Positions 8,401-15,588 of a DNA stretch of 30,942 nucleotides are shown here, one piece after another. Numbering within the stretch: the first letter of the stretch is position 1; each line of letters starts with the position of its first letter. Origin of the DNA: a virus; IMG/VR virus record IMGVR_UViG_3300046010_016799, positions 1-30,942 of that record. One strand, written 5' to 3'. The notes under the pieces were generated by a model, which saw only the letters and a program-made list of their open reading frames with translations, was not told the origin of the DNA and did no database searches. The position numbers and the translations under genes were made by a program.

Positions 8401-8920
8401 CTTAAACCACGACGTGATTAGTCCCAAGATTAAGAAATTAAAAAGCATGGGGATAGAGTTTTTGTTTGAGAAGAAAATTATCCACAATAACGATGAAGGA
8501 TTACGGGCATGGATTAGTGACTTAAAAGAGACTAACCTAGTTGAGTTAAAAGCCTTGACTGGGTTAAATATAGGAGCGATGGAAAGTCCTGTAGAGATAG
8601 TCAGGAAGATTTACAAGTTATTTGGCTACAAGCTAAATGCAGTAAAAAGAAGTGGTCGCAAGGATGCCTTTGGTAAACGCCACATCTTCTATGAAATCCT
8701 GGATAAATACCAAAATTATGGTGGGGAAATTTTAAATAGATGGCTAACTTTGGATAAGAAAAATTCATTGGAAAAGAAAGTAACTAAGATTTGTCTGGAG
8801 AATGGTAAGAGAGTTGACCCACCCACAGATGAAGAATTAGCACTATTAAAATTGTCCACAGCATCAGAGGTGGCAGATTACTTAGCTTGGTGCGAGAAGT
8901 ACGAATACGACGCAGCTTAA
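5411..8920 (+). CDS. CyRepA1-like plasmid replication protein (DUF3854 TOPRIM plus helicase)
   Basis: The 1169-residue protein has the architecture of the large cyanobacterial plasmid Rep proteins of the CyRepA1 type. Residues about 250-330 form a DUF3854/TOPRIM-like domain, with Glu265 in CEGAKKAL and Asp322-Gly-Glu324 in CFDGES, as in primases. A superfamily 2-like ATPase follows: Walker A APMGSGKT (Lys456), Walker B VIIDEVEQ (Asp541), a TSPSVGTGISID block near 724 and an arginine-finger-type QQLGRVRE (Arg757). The C-terminal 350 residues are charged with a likely coiled coil near 860-885. Proteins of this kind start plasmid replication. The ATG is preceded by AGAGGA at a good distance. Its presence beside tail genes is the main argument for a phage-plasmid. 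The family name is from memory of the architecture and not from a search. Confidence 0.88.
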   Translation: MRGKFSKKNSTVGAVEFSKNINCLNNDAELTAVKDNDNTSLPSLSSDFNTEITDKVIKSLKKLELPHLKELVEGSGIHPEVLKANKIFSLVTLPGELNDAHSYLNTYGDGNKNVNANGTLRKNVADKYWNLDLGGWWVSGAEVTFNGSTFNCAEIEWGQFKPDTPRQYTEKDKKDHEHIWFDLELINPKLGEALSPKKKIIKYESPIGEAARLMLLSPSEQSFRAYVKKFSDKDKLNIAKNLDYKVVREFWKFVAKTNMPIIICEGAKKALKLLSHGYAAISVAGIYGGYRNHETRIWELRKLHKDFHAFMVNYREWYFCFDGESKPHVKHNIEVAITRTGDLIKKANGKNTIRVIELPAPKLWGEKTGVDDFIVKEGVGEFDKLFYNAPTLMEWKSISTELLTKSLDPEKSLHLTKEDLTYSELMGRHYLPEDLFRKIPKNEQFIGLKAPMGSGKTHSFKNLVGDTLKLGGAPLLITHRVQLGQALAEKLGVHYLSEIKNEDDRTQALNGGLGLCIDSLHAASKLRFHPYEWQRPCVIIDEVEQVVQHLIFSKTSVKNNRDLVIRNLGELLKNCLNSGQRIVVADAHLTDISLRFLRGIIQEASGQDIEPFIVTADEFYLLGDGERLCHYYKHTQPVAWFENLLLHIQKEGGAYVCTDGQNVCATYGTQALGKILKERFPHLRVLVIDSDTSQDPNHPAFGIMDRLNEEIVNWDIVITSPSVGTGISIDVRGHFKAVFGRFSGMITPKQAVQQLGRVREDVPRHVFAATRGLQEISGGSTSIKLIKAHEEFKYGEVIQQLKSSGNFIYDEESEKHMGGSCTALDTYCELALRSNAGNKGYRDFVMTALKNEGYEIVEPDDLDGDRKKELKDEVKQNKEELNSQDTGLKFNADISVAEDKIEKLNFNGEEIAIVNREGVKKLKDERKIDKYQTEKLNIIARYNTTRLSEELIQLDKDGMYNDLRLRYWFNQGNEFLADRDFRVLDKALTFGRSFKPDLNHDVISPKIKKLKSMGIEFLFEKKIIHNNDEGLRAWISDLKETNLVELKALTGLNIGAMESPVEIVRKIYKLFGYKLNAVKRSGRKDAFGKRHIFYEILDKYQNYGGEILNRWLTLDKKNSLEKKVTKICLENGKRVDPPTDEELALLKLSTASEVADYLAWCEKYEYDAA
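5517..5546 (-). promoter_or_regulatory. Candidate antisense promoter inside rep
   Basis: On the minus strand TTGACA (5546-5541) is followed after 18 bases by TATCAT (5522-5517), a near-consensus promoter firing leftward across the rep start. The spacer begins with ACGACGGTAG, so the region resembles the shared P1-P4 box with three extra bases. A transcript from about 5510 would run over the rep start codon and leader and meet the minus-strand hairpin at 5237-5205, giving an RNA of about 300 nt. It lies in codons 36-46 of rep, so it must also fit the protein sequence. Confidence 0.4.
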
Positions 8921-9262
8921 TCCTCCTTAACTTAAAAATAAATATTATTTAAACTCAACTCCGGCTTAACTTTAATTCAGCCGGGGCAAAAGTCATGGGT
9001 ATATAAATTTAAGAGAATAAGCTGAAGCCCCCGCGCAATAAGGGTTTTGAGTTTTCCTGTTTTAAAAACGCCGGCGGGCAAATTGTCTTAGGAGTTAGGT
9101 TTTGGTTTGTAAAGTTTTATGAAGCGTCAGGCAAAATCCCTATTATAAGAAAAAAACCTTGACACCATTAATGACGCTCACCCGACGGCGTAAAATTTTT
9201 AATTACTTGACGACGGTATATAGAGTATGGTAAAATTTAAGTGTAGATATTTAAATTAAGTT
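8921..9262 (+). other. Intergenic region after rep with promoter P2
   Basis: This 342-base gap contains no ORF I can support. A hairpin CCGGCT (8961-8966) with AGCCGG (8979-8984) lies 40 bases after the rep stop and may be a weak terminator without a T run. AGCGTCA near 9123 pairs with TGACGCT near 9172. Promoter P2 is at the right end. The mix of GC-rich blocks in A+T-rich DNA next to rep makes it a possible origin, but no direct repeats of iteron type are seen. Confidence 0.4.
9207..9236 (+). promoter_or_regulatory. Promoter P2 of the methyltransferase gene, shared box
   Basis: TTGACG (9207-9212), an 18-base spacer and TAAAAT (9231-9236) precede the methyltransferase ATG by 26 bases. The box CTTGACGACGGTA (9206-9218) is identical to P1 and P3. 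Confidence 0.75.
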
Positions 9263-10633
9263 ATGGCATACATTACAAAGCTAGAGGAAGAATTAGAGTT
9301 AGAAATTCTCCAGTTAAAAAGAGAATTGGATAGGGTAAGGGGTCTTGGCAAGAATAAAATTATCCAAGGCGATTGTTTGGAGGTTTTAAAAACTTTGCCT
9401 GACAATTATTTTGATAGTTTAATAACAGATCCACCGTGCGGAATTAGCTTCATGGGTAAGAATTGGGATGATCATAAAGGCGGGATGCTCCAATGGATAA
9501 ATTGGATGTCTGAAGTTATGGCAGAAAGTTTAAGGGTTATGAAACCAGGAGCGTGTGGTTTGGTTTGGAGTATCCCAAGAACATCGCACTGGACTGGCAT
9601 GGCTTTAGAGTTAGCAGGGTTTAGGTTGATTGATATAATTCACCACTGCCAAGGTTCTGGTTTTCCGAAAGGTCAAGATATTGGGAAAAGTATAGACGCG
9701 CTCTATAATGCTAAGAGGGAAGTTATCTTAAAAACAGGCGTAAGATGTGGTGTATTTGCTCACAGTGGTAACGGCGCAAAACAGAATATAGAGGATTATG
9801 AAAAAGTTATAACAGCACCTACAACACCTGAAGCAAAACAATGGGACGGTTGGAAAACCCCGGCACTAAAACCAGCCATTGAGGGTTGGTGGTTAATTCA
9901 AAAACCAATTAGTGAGAGTAGTATTGCTAGGAATATTTTAAAACACGGCGTTGGCGGGTTGAATATTGAAGCGTGTAGGATTGAGCCACAAGATAAAGAA
10001 TCTTTTAGTAAGTATTGGGATAGAGACTCAATTTCAGATATACGTGGTGGAAATTATAATAATGGGAAGTCCGGGGAAATGGACTGTGCCAAATATAATG
10101 CACCGAGTGGTCGCTACCCTGCAAATTTAATCCTTTCCTGTAGTGCTGATTGTGACGGTGATAACCATAGCCCTGATTGTCCAGTGTCAGTTATTGGTGA
10201 ACAGAGCGGGATTAGTGTTAGTACGGGAGGAAAGACTAAAACAGGATTACAAGGTTCTTGTTATGGAGATTTTAAAAACCAATCATTAGCACAAAATTCC
10301 GGCGGGTTAGGGGACACAGGAACAGCCGCAAGATATTTCAAGCAACTACCATTTGACCCTGAAACGGTAAATAGCGTTTACTACCAAGCTAAAGCATCAA
10401 CCAAAGATAGAACCTGTGACGGCACGGTAGAAAATACACACCCGACGGTTAAAAGTACAGCACTGATGGAATATTTTATAAAACTTATAACTCCTCCAAA
10501 TGGCATGGTTTTAGATCCGTTTGGCGGTAGTGGTACAACTGGAGTTGCTGCTAAAAACTTAGGATTTAACTACACATTAATTGAAAGAGAACAGGAATAT
10601 ATTGAGATTATTAACCAGCGTTTAAATAATTAA
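9263..10633 (+). CDS. DNA adenine/cytosine-N4 methyltransferase (orphan)
   Basis: The 456-residue protein has the amino-methyltransferase motifs in the order catalytic then SAM-binding. DPPCG (Asp56-Cys59, a variant of DPPY) lies in ITDPPCGISFMGKNWDD, and the FxGxG motif is in LDPFGGSGTTGVAA (Phe420 to Gly424). The roughly 350 residues between them hold the target recognition part. This order is that of beta-type N6-adenine or N4-cytosine enzymes. The first 25 residues are a charged coiled coil. The target sequence cannot be told. No restriction endonuclease is adjacent, so it is likely an orphan enzyme that protects or marks the element. It is expressed from its own promoter P2 and ends at a strong hairpin. 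Confidence 0.9.
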   Translation: MAYITKLEEELELEILQLKRELDRVRGLGKNKIIQGDCLEVLKTLPDNYFDSLITDPPCGISFMGKNWDDHKGGMLQWINWMSEVMAESLRVMKPGACGLVWSIPRTSHWTGMALELAGFRLIDIIHHCQGSGFPKGQDIGKSIDALYNAKREVILKTGVRCGVFAHSGNGAKQNIEDYEKVITAPTTPEAKQWDGWKTPALKPAIEGWWLIQKPISESSIARNILKHGVGGLNIEACRIEPQDKESFSKYWDRDSISDIRGGNYNNGKSGEMDCAKYNAPSGRYPANLILSCSADCDGDNHSPDCPVSVIGEQSGISVSTGGKTKTGLQGSCYGDFKNQSLAQNSGGLGDTGTAARYFKQLPFDPETVNSVYYQAKASTKDRTCDGTVENTHPTVKSTALMEYFIKLITPPNGMVLDPFGGSGTTGVAAKNLGFNYTLIEREQEYIEIINQRLNN

Positions 10634-10636
10634 CAA

Positions 10637-10684
10637 TTTTAAAATACCAATCTAAAAAATAAAGTTTAGATTGGTATTTTAAAA
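10637..10684 (+). terminator. Perfect 20-bp hairpin after methyltransferase gene
   Basis: Positions 10637-10656 and 10665-10684 are perfect reverse complements around an 8-base loop. The inner stem contains TACCAATCTAAA and its complement, and the right arm carries a TATTTT run. It starts 4 bases after the methyltransferase stop and ends 7 bases before the P3 box, so it probably insulates the two transcription units. Confidence 0.75.
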
Positions 10685-10691
10685 TAAGGAC

Positions 10692-10720
10692 TTGACGACG
10701 GTAGATAACTAATGTATAAT
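10692..10720 (+). promoter_or_regulatory. Promoter P3 of the recJ-thyA operon, shared box
   Basis: TTGACG (10692-10697), a 17-base spacer and a consensus TATAAT (10715-10720) form the best promoter in the window. The box CTTGACGACGGTA (10691-10703) matches P1 and P2. It would drive the genes from 10747 to about 15501. Confidence 0.8.
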
Positions 10721-10746
10721 AGTTAATAAATCCTACCCTATGATTT

Positions 10747-10899
10747 ATGCTAATGCTAAAGATTTTTTACTTTTGGCTTATTGCCATTACTTACGGCGTT
10801 TCCTATAAGGAAGCTTGGGAAGTGGTTTGGGAAGAATACTCGCGCCCCCAAAATAAAACCCCAATTTTAACTTTGTGCAAAAACTTACTTAAAAAATAA
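10747..10899 (+). CDS. Small membrane protein, 50 residues
   Basis: ATG at 10747 opens a 50-residue frame that stops at 10899, five bases before the recJ ATG. The N-terminus MLMLKIFYFWLIAITYGVSY is a hydrophobic segment long enough to cross a membrane, followed by a charged W-E-x-x-W-E-E part and a basic end. It is the first gene of the P3 operon, 26 bases after the -10 element. No family is recognised. An earlier overlapping ATG (10740) gives only a 23-residue frame in another phase. Confidence 0.6.
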   Translation: MLMLKIFYFWLIAITYGVSYKEAWEVVWEEYSRPQNKTPILTLCKNLLKK

Positions 10900-10904
10900 A
10901 ATCC

Positions 10905-12626
10905 ATGCCCCAACCTAAACATAAGTGGTCAATTAAAAACACGCCACCCCGACCTAATACACAATCTCGTTTTTACCATCCTTGCCTTGATGTTTTAGAC
11001 CAATTAATCCAAAAGCGTAATTTAAGGGATGATTTTATAGATCCTGAGTTAATGCAACTCTGTGACCCTCAAGAAGTTTTTACGGACTTGGAAAAAGCGG
11101 CCACATTATGCCAATTTGGTATTATGTCCGGTTACAAAATTGGCATAAGCGGTGACTACGACGTAGACGGCATGACCTCTACTGCCCTATTACTTAGGAC
11201 TTTTAAGGAACTTAATGCCACCGCGACTTATGCTATCCCTTCCAGAACAGGCGAGGGTTATGGATTAAATAACAGAATAGTCGAGGAATTTTATAATGAG
11301 GGCTATAAAATCCTTATTACGGTAGACAATGGTACAAGTGCAATAGAGCCTATTAAACGGGCTAAGGAATTAGGATTAATAGTAATCATTACCGACCACC
11401 ACGAACCCAGTTTAACTGGCGAACTGCCTATAGCTGATGCCATCCTTAACCCTAAATTTGTGCCACAGGACAATGAGTGGTCGCAGGTTTCGGGAGTGGG
11501 GATGGCATTTATCCTGGCCATGTCTGTTTTGGAGAGGTTTAATCTTCATGAAAAGTTAATGGGAGAGTGCCTAGAGCTTTTAACGCTGGGAACGATCGCT
11601 GATATGGTTGCCTTAACTGGAGTAAACCGCCGATGGGTTAAGCGTGGGTTAAAACTTATCCCTAATTCCCAAAATTTAGGCATCCAAGCTTTGATGGCGG
11701 TCGCAGGGATGGAGTTGGGCGGTAAGGATGGACTAAAGCCAGATGATATAGGATTTAAATTAGCCCCAAGAATTAATAGCGTAGGTCGGATTGGCGAACC
11801 GCAACAAGTTATTAACCTTCTTTCCTCAACTAATGTTGTTGAGGCTATGGAATTAGCTCACGAAATAGAAGCTTTAAATGAAGAAAGACAAGGATTGGTT
11901 AAAACTTGGGAGAGATTTGTTTTTGATCATATAAATTTACAGCTAGAAGCTGATCCGGAAAAGTTTGAAAGGGAAAAAGTTATTTACTACTTTGAAAAGG
12001 GAATCCATAAAGGGATCGTCGGATTGATTGCCAACAAAGTTGTAGAAAAATATGGTTATCCTGCTTTTGTCGGAAGCGTTTCTGAAGAATATAAAATCTC
12101 AGGATCGTGTAGAGGCGGAATGTTTTTTGATGTTTTCGCAGCATTAAATTATTGTTCTGAATATTTAGCTACTTTTGGCGGTCACAAAGCTGCGGGTGGT
12201 TTTAGTCTTTGGTGGGATGTTAATAATAACTTCCATGAAAGATTAATTAAATACGCCAACTTAGTAAGTAAATCTGAAGAGTTAGGTACAAAATTAGTCT
12301 TCGTAGATCACCATTTAGACTTTACTCAAATTTCCCTAAGCACTTTCCAAGAAGTCCAAGTTTTGCAGCCGTTTGGGATGAAAAATCCTGAGCCAATTTT
12401 TTACACCACTAAGGTTAAAGTCTTAAAACAAGATAAGCTTAATTTTCCCGGTGCTGTAAAATTTACTTTTGAACAGGCGGGGATTAGTGTTAAGGCTATT
12501 GGTTGGGATTTTCAGAAATATTTACCACTTCCTTCCGAGGTTGACATAGCCTATAAGTTGAAAGAAAATTTATGGAATGGTAAAATTACAATAGAATTAA
12601 ATTTGGAGAGTTTTAAGTCATGTTAA
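10905..12626 (+). CDS. recJ: RecJ-type single-strand DNA 5'-3' exonuclease
   Basis: The 573-residue product has all DHH-family motifs: GDYDVDGMTST (Asp84, Asp86, Asp88), TVDNGTSA (Asp141), ITDHHEP (Asp164, His165, His166), and a later GTIADMV. The DHHA1 domain ends in FGGHKAAGGFSL (residues 424-435). RecJ degrades single-stranded DNA from the 5' end with manganese or magnesium in recombination and repair. The length is normal for RecJ. In this replication module it may process ends or forks of the element. It sits second in the P3 operon and its end overlaps the next gene by 7 bases. Confidence 0.95.
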   Translation: MPQPKHKWSIKNTPPRPNTQSRFYHPCLDVLDQLIQKRNLRDDFIDPELMQLCDPQEVFTDLEKAATLCQFGIMSGYKIGISGDYDVDGMTSTALLLRTFKELNATATYAIPSRTGEGYGLNNRIVEEFYNEGYKILITVDNGTSAIEPIKRAKELGLIVIITDHHEPSLTGELPIADAILNPKFVPQDNEWSQVSGVGMAFILAMSVLERFNLHEKLMGECLELLTLGTIADMVALTGVNRRWVKRGLKLIPNSQNLGIQALMAVAGMELGGKDGLKPDDIGFKLAPRINSVGRIGEPQQVINLLSSTNVVEAMELAHEIEALNEERQGLVKTWERFVFDHINLQLEADPEKFEREKVIYYFEKGIHKGIVGLIANKVVEKYGYPAFVGSVSEEYKISGSCRGGMFFDVFAALNYCSEYLATFGGHKAAGGFSLWWDVNNNFHERLIKYANLVSKSEELGTKLVFVDHHLDFTQISLSTFQEVQVLQPFGMKNPEPIFYTTKVKVLKQDKLNFPGAVKFTFEQAGISVKAIGWDFQKYLPLPSEVDIAYKLKENLWNGKITIELNLESFKSC

Positions 12627-12877
12627 ATCTAGATATTTGGGTTTTTAATAGAGCTAAACTAACCAAGGAACACACAAGTTATTTAGTGGAACATTACAAA
12701 AATTTCGTTCCTGTTACTGCAAAACTTTATAACATGACAGAAGTTGAGTTTTTAGAAAAAGTAGAAGGTGGCGAGATTTATATTAGGGATGTTTTCTTTA
12801 AGCTTGCGGCAGATTTAGTGGTGGCTATATTTTTTAATGTTTTTGCTGCATTTTTTAAGGGAGTGGAAAATAAATAG
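12620..12877 (+). CDS. Hypothetical protein with C-terminal hydrophobic helix
   Basis: This 85-residue protein starts inside the last codons of recJ (7-base overlap), so translation is probably coupled. The first 60 residues are mixed charged and helical. The C-terminus (LAADLVVAIFFNVFAAFF) is a hydrophobic stretch that could anchor it in a membrane or form an amphipathic helix. No family is recognised. It is part of the P3 operon, between recJ and the thymidylate synthase gene. Confidence 0.65.
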   Translation: MLNLDIWVFNRAKLTKEHTSYLVEHYKNFVPVTAKLYNMTEVEFLEKVEGGEIYIRDVFFKLAADLVVAIFFNVFAAFFKGVENK

Positions 12878-12923
12878 CAAACTATGTCCACGAATTAGCT
12901 CAAGAAATAATTAGGTTAAATAA

Positions 12924-14396
12924 ATGCTAAAAACGTACACGGCACAGCACAAACCCAATCAGTTAATTTACGGAAGTGGACAAACTGCGGTAATTACGGG
13001 ATGGGCAGTAAAAGAAACCCTACGCAAGCACTTAAAAGATAATGAATACGCTGTAATTGGACAGCTATACTCACCTACTAGAGGTATCAACTTACTAATT
13101 CGTAATTTGTTACTAAATCCTCATGTGCGGTATTTAGTTATTCTCAACGCTACTAAAGAAGATAAAAACGCGGGTGCTTGTCAATGTTTAGGTGATTTTT
13201 TCCGTTATGGTGTAGAAGCAAGTATTAGTGATACCGGGCGAAAATCTTGGGTAATTCGTTCTTTAATTCCGGGTTATATTGATATTGATATTGATATCAA
13301 TGCTTTAGAGAAATTACGGCTTTCTGTAGAAATTCAAGACGCAATATCAATTTCTGATGCTGTTGAAAAAATCCAATATTATGGAAATAAAGAAATAGTT
13401 GCACCCTGGGGAACACCTGTAGAATTTCCCATGACGACAATTGAACCAACAGTTTTTCCAGGAACACGATATGGACATAGAATAGAAGGTAAAACCATTG
13501 CTGAAACCTGGGTAAAAATCATCCACAGAATTAAAACAACAGGGACAATTAGACCAACTGGTTATGATGGAAAATGGCAAGAATTGATAGATTTAATGGC
13601 AGTTGTCACCGACGAACCTGATGATTTTTATTTTCCCGAACCTAATTATTTACCAATAGATAGGAGTTTTTTAGAAGAATATATTTCGCAAATATTAGAT
13701 GATGCAATTAATCAAGAGGGGGTAAAATACACCTATGGACAAAGGTTGCGTTCTTGGTTTGGAAGAGATCAAATTGAACAGGTAATTGAAAAATTAATTG
13801 GAGAAATTGATGCTGCTAGTGCGGTCATGACTTTATGGGATGTTAAAGATCATGAAAAAGGTGGTAGTCCGTGTTTAAATCATATTTGGTTAAGAGTAGT
13901 TGATAATGAATTATCATTAACTGCTGTTTTGAGAAGTAACGATATGTTTGCAGCTTGGCCAGCTAATGCTATGGGATTGAGGGCTTTACAAAAACATATT
14001 AGAAATGAGATTTGTCAACGTTCTCAATATGATTTGAAACTTGCTCCCTTAATAACCTTGAGTCAGTCTGCTCATATTTATGATGATACTTGGAGTAATG
14101 CGGAACAGCTAATTAAAGAACAATATTCTGCAATTTGTAAAAAATTAGATTATTATGATCCTGCGGGTAATTTTTTAATAGAAATAGCAGATGATAAGAT
14201 AGTTGTTACCCATACAACCCCTGGAAGTGGTGAAATTGTCGGTTGCTATTCTGGGAAAAATCCTTTGAAAATGATTAAAGAAATTTGTGCTGCATCCCCT
14301 TCGGTGTGTCCAGATCATGCAGGATATTTAGGTATGGAATTACAAAAAGCCAGCGAGTGTTTAACAAACGGTATTGAATACATCCAGGATAGGTGA
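12924..14396 (+). CDS. thyA: Archaeal-type thymidylate synthase with N- and C-terminal extra domains
   Basis: The 490-residue protein has three parts. The centre (about 220-400) is a ThyA fold with the catalytic Cys317 in GGSPCLNH, RSNDMF (337-342) and WPANAMGLRALQ, where Asn348 aligns with the asparagine that selects dUMP over dCMP. The wording RSND..AWPANA is that of archaeal-type synthases. The N-terminus (about 35-125) looks like an MtrA-like domain, and the C-terminus (about 405-490, ending HAGYLGMEL..ASECL..GIEYIQD) looks like DUF4346. Those two names are from memory. The enzyme should methylate dUMP to dTMP, and a hydroxymethylating relative cannot be excluded. The dCMP deaminase gene follows after 3 bases, which fits a dCMP-dUMP-dTMP route. 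Confidence 0.88.
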   Translation: MLKTYTAQHKPNQLIYGSGQTAVITGWAVKETLRKHLKDNEYAVIGQLYSPTRGINLLIRNLLLNPHVRYLVILNATKEDKNAGACQCLGDFFRYGVEASISDTGRKSWVIRSLIPGYIDIDIDINALEKLRLSVEIQDAISISDAVEKIQYYGNKEIVAPWGTPVEFPMTTIEPTVFPGTRYGHRIEGKTIAETWVKIIHRIKTTGTIRPTGYDGKWQELIDLMAVVTDEPDDFYFPEPNYLPIDRSFLEEYISQILDDAINQEGVKYTYGQRLRSWFGRDQIEQVIEKLIGEIDAASAVMTLWDVKDHEKGGSPCLNHIWLRVVDNELSLTAVLRSNDMFAAWPANAMGLRALQKHIRNEICQRSQYDLKLAPLITLSQSAHIYDDTWSNAEQLIKEQYSAICKKLDYYDPAGNFLIEIADDKIVVTHTTPGSGEIVGCYSGKNPLKMIKEICAASPSVCPDHAGYLGMELQKASECLTNGIEYIQDR

Positions 14397-14399
14397 ATA

Positions 14400-14927
14400 A
14401 TGATTACTTACCAAAGACCAACATGGGATGAATATTTCCTCATGTTGGCTAAATTAGCCGCAACTCGCTCAACTTGTCTTGCTTTTCCAGTTGGTGCTGT
14501 AATTGTTAAAAATAAGCAAGTTATCGCCACAGGTTATAATGGTTCACCGTCAGGCTCGGTTCATTGTATAACCCAAGGATACTGTTATCCAGGTTTAAAT
14601 AGCTGTGATGCTAGTAAAATACTACCATCAAGGGCTGTACACGCAGAAGCAAATGCGATCGCTCAAGCCTCAAAGTATGGTATATCTACAGATGGATCAA
14701 GTATATACGTAACATTAGAACCCTGTTTATCTTGTTTGAAGCTAATTATCTCCGCAGGAATTAAAGAAGTATTTTATGAAACTTCTTTTAATAGTGGAGA
14801 AAAAGCTTTAGTTAGAGATTCTTTTGTTAACGAAGGTTTAGTTACAATTAAGCAAGTTCAACTTTCTGAAAATATAGCCAAAAAAGCTGCTTCTATCTTT
14901 ATGGAAGGTGGGTTAAATTATGGCTAG
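14400..14927 (+). CDS. dCMP deaminase
   Basis: The 175-residue product has the zinc cytidine-deaminase-family signature: His81-Ala-Glu83 in VHAEANAIA (zinc ligand and proton shuttle) and Pro-Cys109-x-x-Cys112 in LEPCLSCLKLI. An inserted cysteine/histidine-rich segment (VHCITQGYC..LNSCD) is typical of phage-type dCMP deaminases with a second zinc site. It turns dCMP into dUMP, the substrate of the thymidylate synthase encoded just upstream. The start is 3 bases after the thyA stop and the end overlaps the next gene by 8 bases, so expression is coupled. Confidence 0.95.
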   Translation: MITYQRPTWDEYFLMLAKLAATRSTCLAFPVGAVIVKNKQVIATGYNGSPSGSVHCITQGYCYPGLNSCDASKILPSRAVHAEANAIAQASKYGISTDGSSIYVTLEPCLSCLKLIISAGIKEVFYETSFNSGEKALVRDSFVNEGLVTIKQVQLSENIAKKAASIFMEGGLNYG

Positions 14928-15315
14928 TTGGGTGAGATGGAGTAAAAAGGAAGATGAAATATTAGAGGAATATGTAGGATTCCACAGCCCTGAAGACATA
15001 TCTCTAATATTAAAAAAACAGGGATTTAATAGAACTCCAGAAGCCGTTAGATCAAGGTTTAAGGTTTTAAAAATATCTTACGCAAGAGAGTTTGATGATC
15101 TATCTCTTTCCAGGATAGGAAAATTATTAGGAGTAAGCCGTAGCACAACATCTTCTTGGCATAGGACAGGAAAAATAAAAGGTAAACCTTTAGGGAAGGG
15201 TAGGGAAATTGTTGTAAAATATGAAGAAGTGAGGAATTTTTTAAAGAAATATTCCCAGAAACTTAAAACTGTTTTAGACAAAGACGGATTAAACTTTTTC
15301 TTAGGAGGAGAATAG
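14920..15315 (+). CDS. DNA-binding protein, SANT/Myb-like plus helix-turn-helix
   Basis: The 131-residue basic protein has two likely DNA-binding parts. Residues 4-50 (WVRWSKKEDEILEEY ... RTPEAVRSRFKVL) look like a SANT/Myb-type trihelix with spaced tryptophans, and residues 60-105 (LSLSRIGKLLGVSRSTTSSW ... GRE) look like a helix-turn-helix with a short MerR-like wing. It overlaps the dCMP deaminase gene by 8 bases. It is the only clear transcription-factor-like protein in this module, so it is the best local candidate to bind the repeated CTTGACGACGGTA box. That link is inference only. Confidence 0.75.
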   Translation: MASWVRWSKKEDEILEEYVGFHSPEDISLILKKQGFNRTPEAVRSRFKVLKISYAREFDDLSLSRIGKLLGVSRSTTSSWHRTGKIKGKPLGKGREIVVKYEEVRNFLKKYSQKLKTVLDKDGLNFFLGGE

Positions 15316-15321
15316 AACCTT

Positions 15322-15501
15322 ATGCTTTACTTTTACGCTTACCTTATTTTTGGATTAGGTTTTACTTTCCATGCAGCCTTGAATGATTTTTCTAATTTAA
15401 TCTCAACCCCGATAAAATCATTCTTCTACCTACTTGCACTCATCGCCTTTTACCCAATCTTTGCTATTTACGGGATTTATCTCAGAGTATTCACGCCCTA
15501 A
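15322..15501 (+). CDS. Small membrane protein with two transmembrane segments, 59 residues
   Basis: ATG at 15322 follows a strong AGGAGG site (15303-15308) and opens a 59-residue frame. Two hydrophobic segments (FYAYLIFGLGFTF near the start, and SFFYLLALIAFYPIFAIYGI) are separated by a short polar loop NDFSNLISTP. It lies 6 bases after the DNA-binding protein gene and just before the P4 hairpin, so it closes the P3 operon. A two-helix protein of this size could be a holin or another membrane factor, but no lysin gene is adjacent and the role is unknown. Confidence 0.65.
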   Translation: MLYFYAYLIFGLGFTFHAALNDFSNLISTPIKSFFYLLALIAFYPIFAIYGIYLRVFTP

Positions 15502-15529
15502 ACCCTTGTTTTTTAACTTTTAACTTACT

Positions 15530-15588
15530 ACTTGACGACGATATGAGAAGTGTGTAAAAATTCTTTTATATCGTCGTCAAGTTTTTTT
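15530..15588 (+). terminator. 15-bp hairpin with T run, overlapping promoter P4
   Basis: ACTTGACGACGATAT (15530-15544) and its exact complement (15568-15582) form a 15-bp stem around a 23-base loop, followed by seven T residues (15582-15588). This has the form of a Rho-independent terminator for the operon upstream. The left arm is also the promoter box of P4. Confidence 0.75.
15532..15560 (+). promoter_or_regulatory. Promoter P4, variant of the shared box
   Basis: TTGACG (15532-15537), a 17-base spacer and a poor -10 element TAAAAA (15555-15560) repeat the P1-P3 layout. The box reads CTTGACGACGATA, with one change. Transcription would start at about 15567 and drive the gene at 15592. Confidence 0.55.

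Noticed and set aside
9159-9187. TTGACA at 9159 as another promoter
   Set aside because: No -10-like element lies 16-18 bases downstream.
12878-12923. Protein-like stretch NYVHELAQEIIRLNKC before thyA
   Set aside because: It has no start codon and a stop just upstream, so at most it is a gene remnant.
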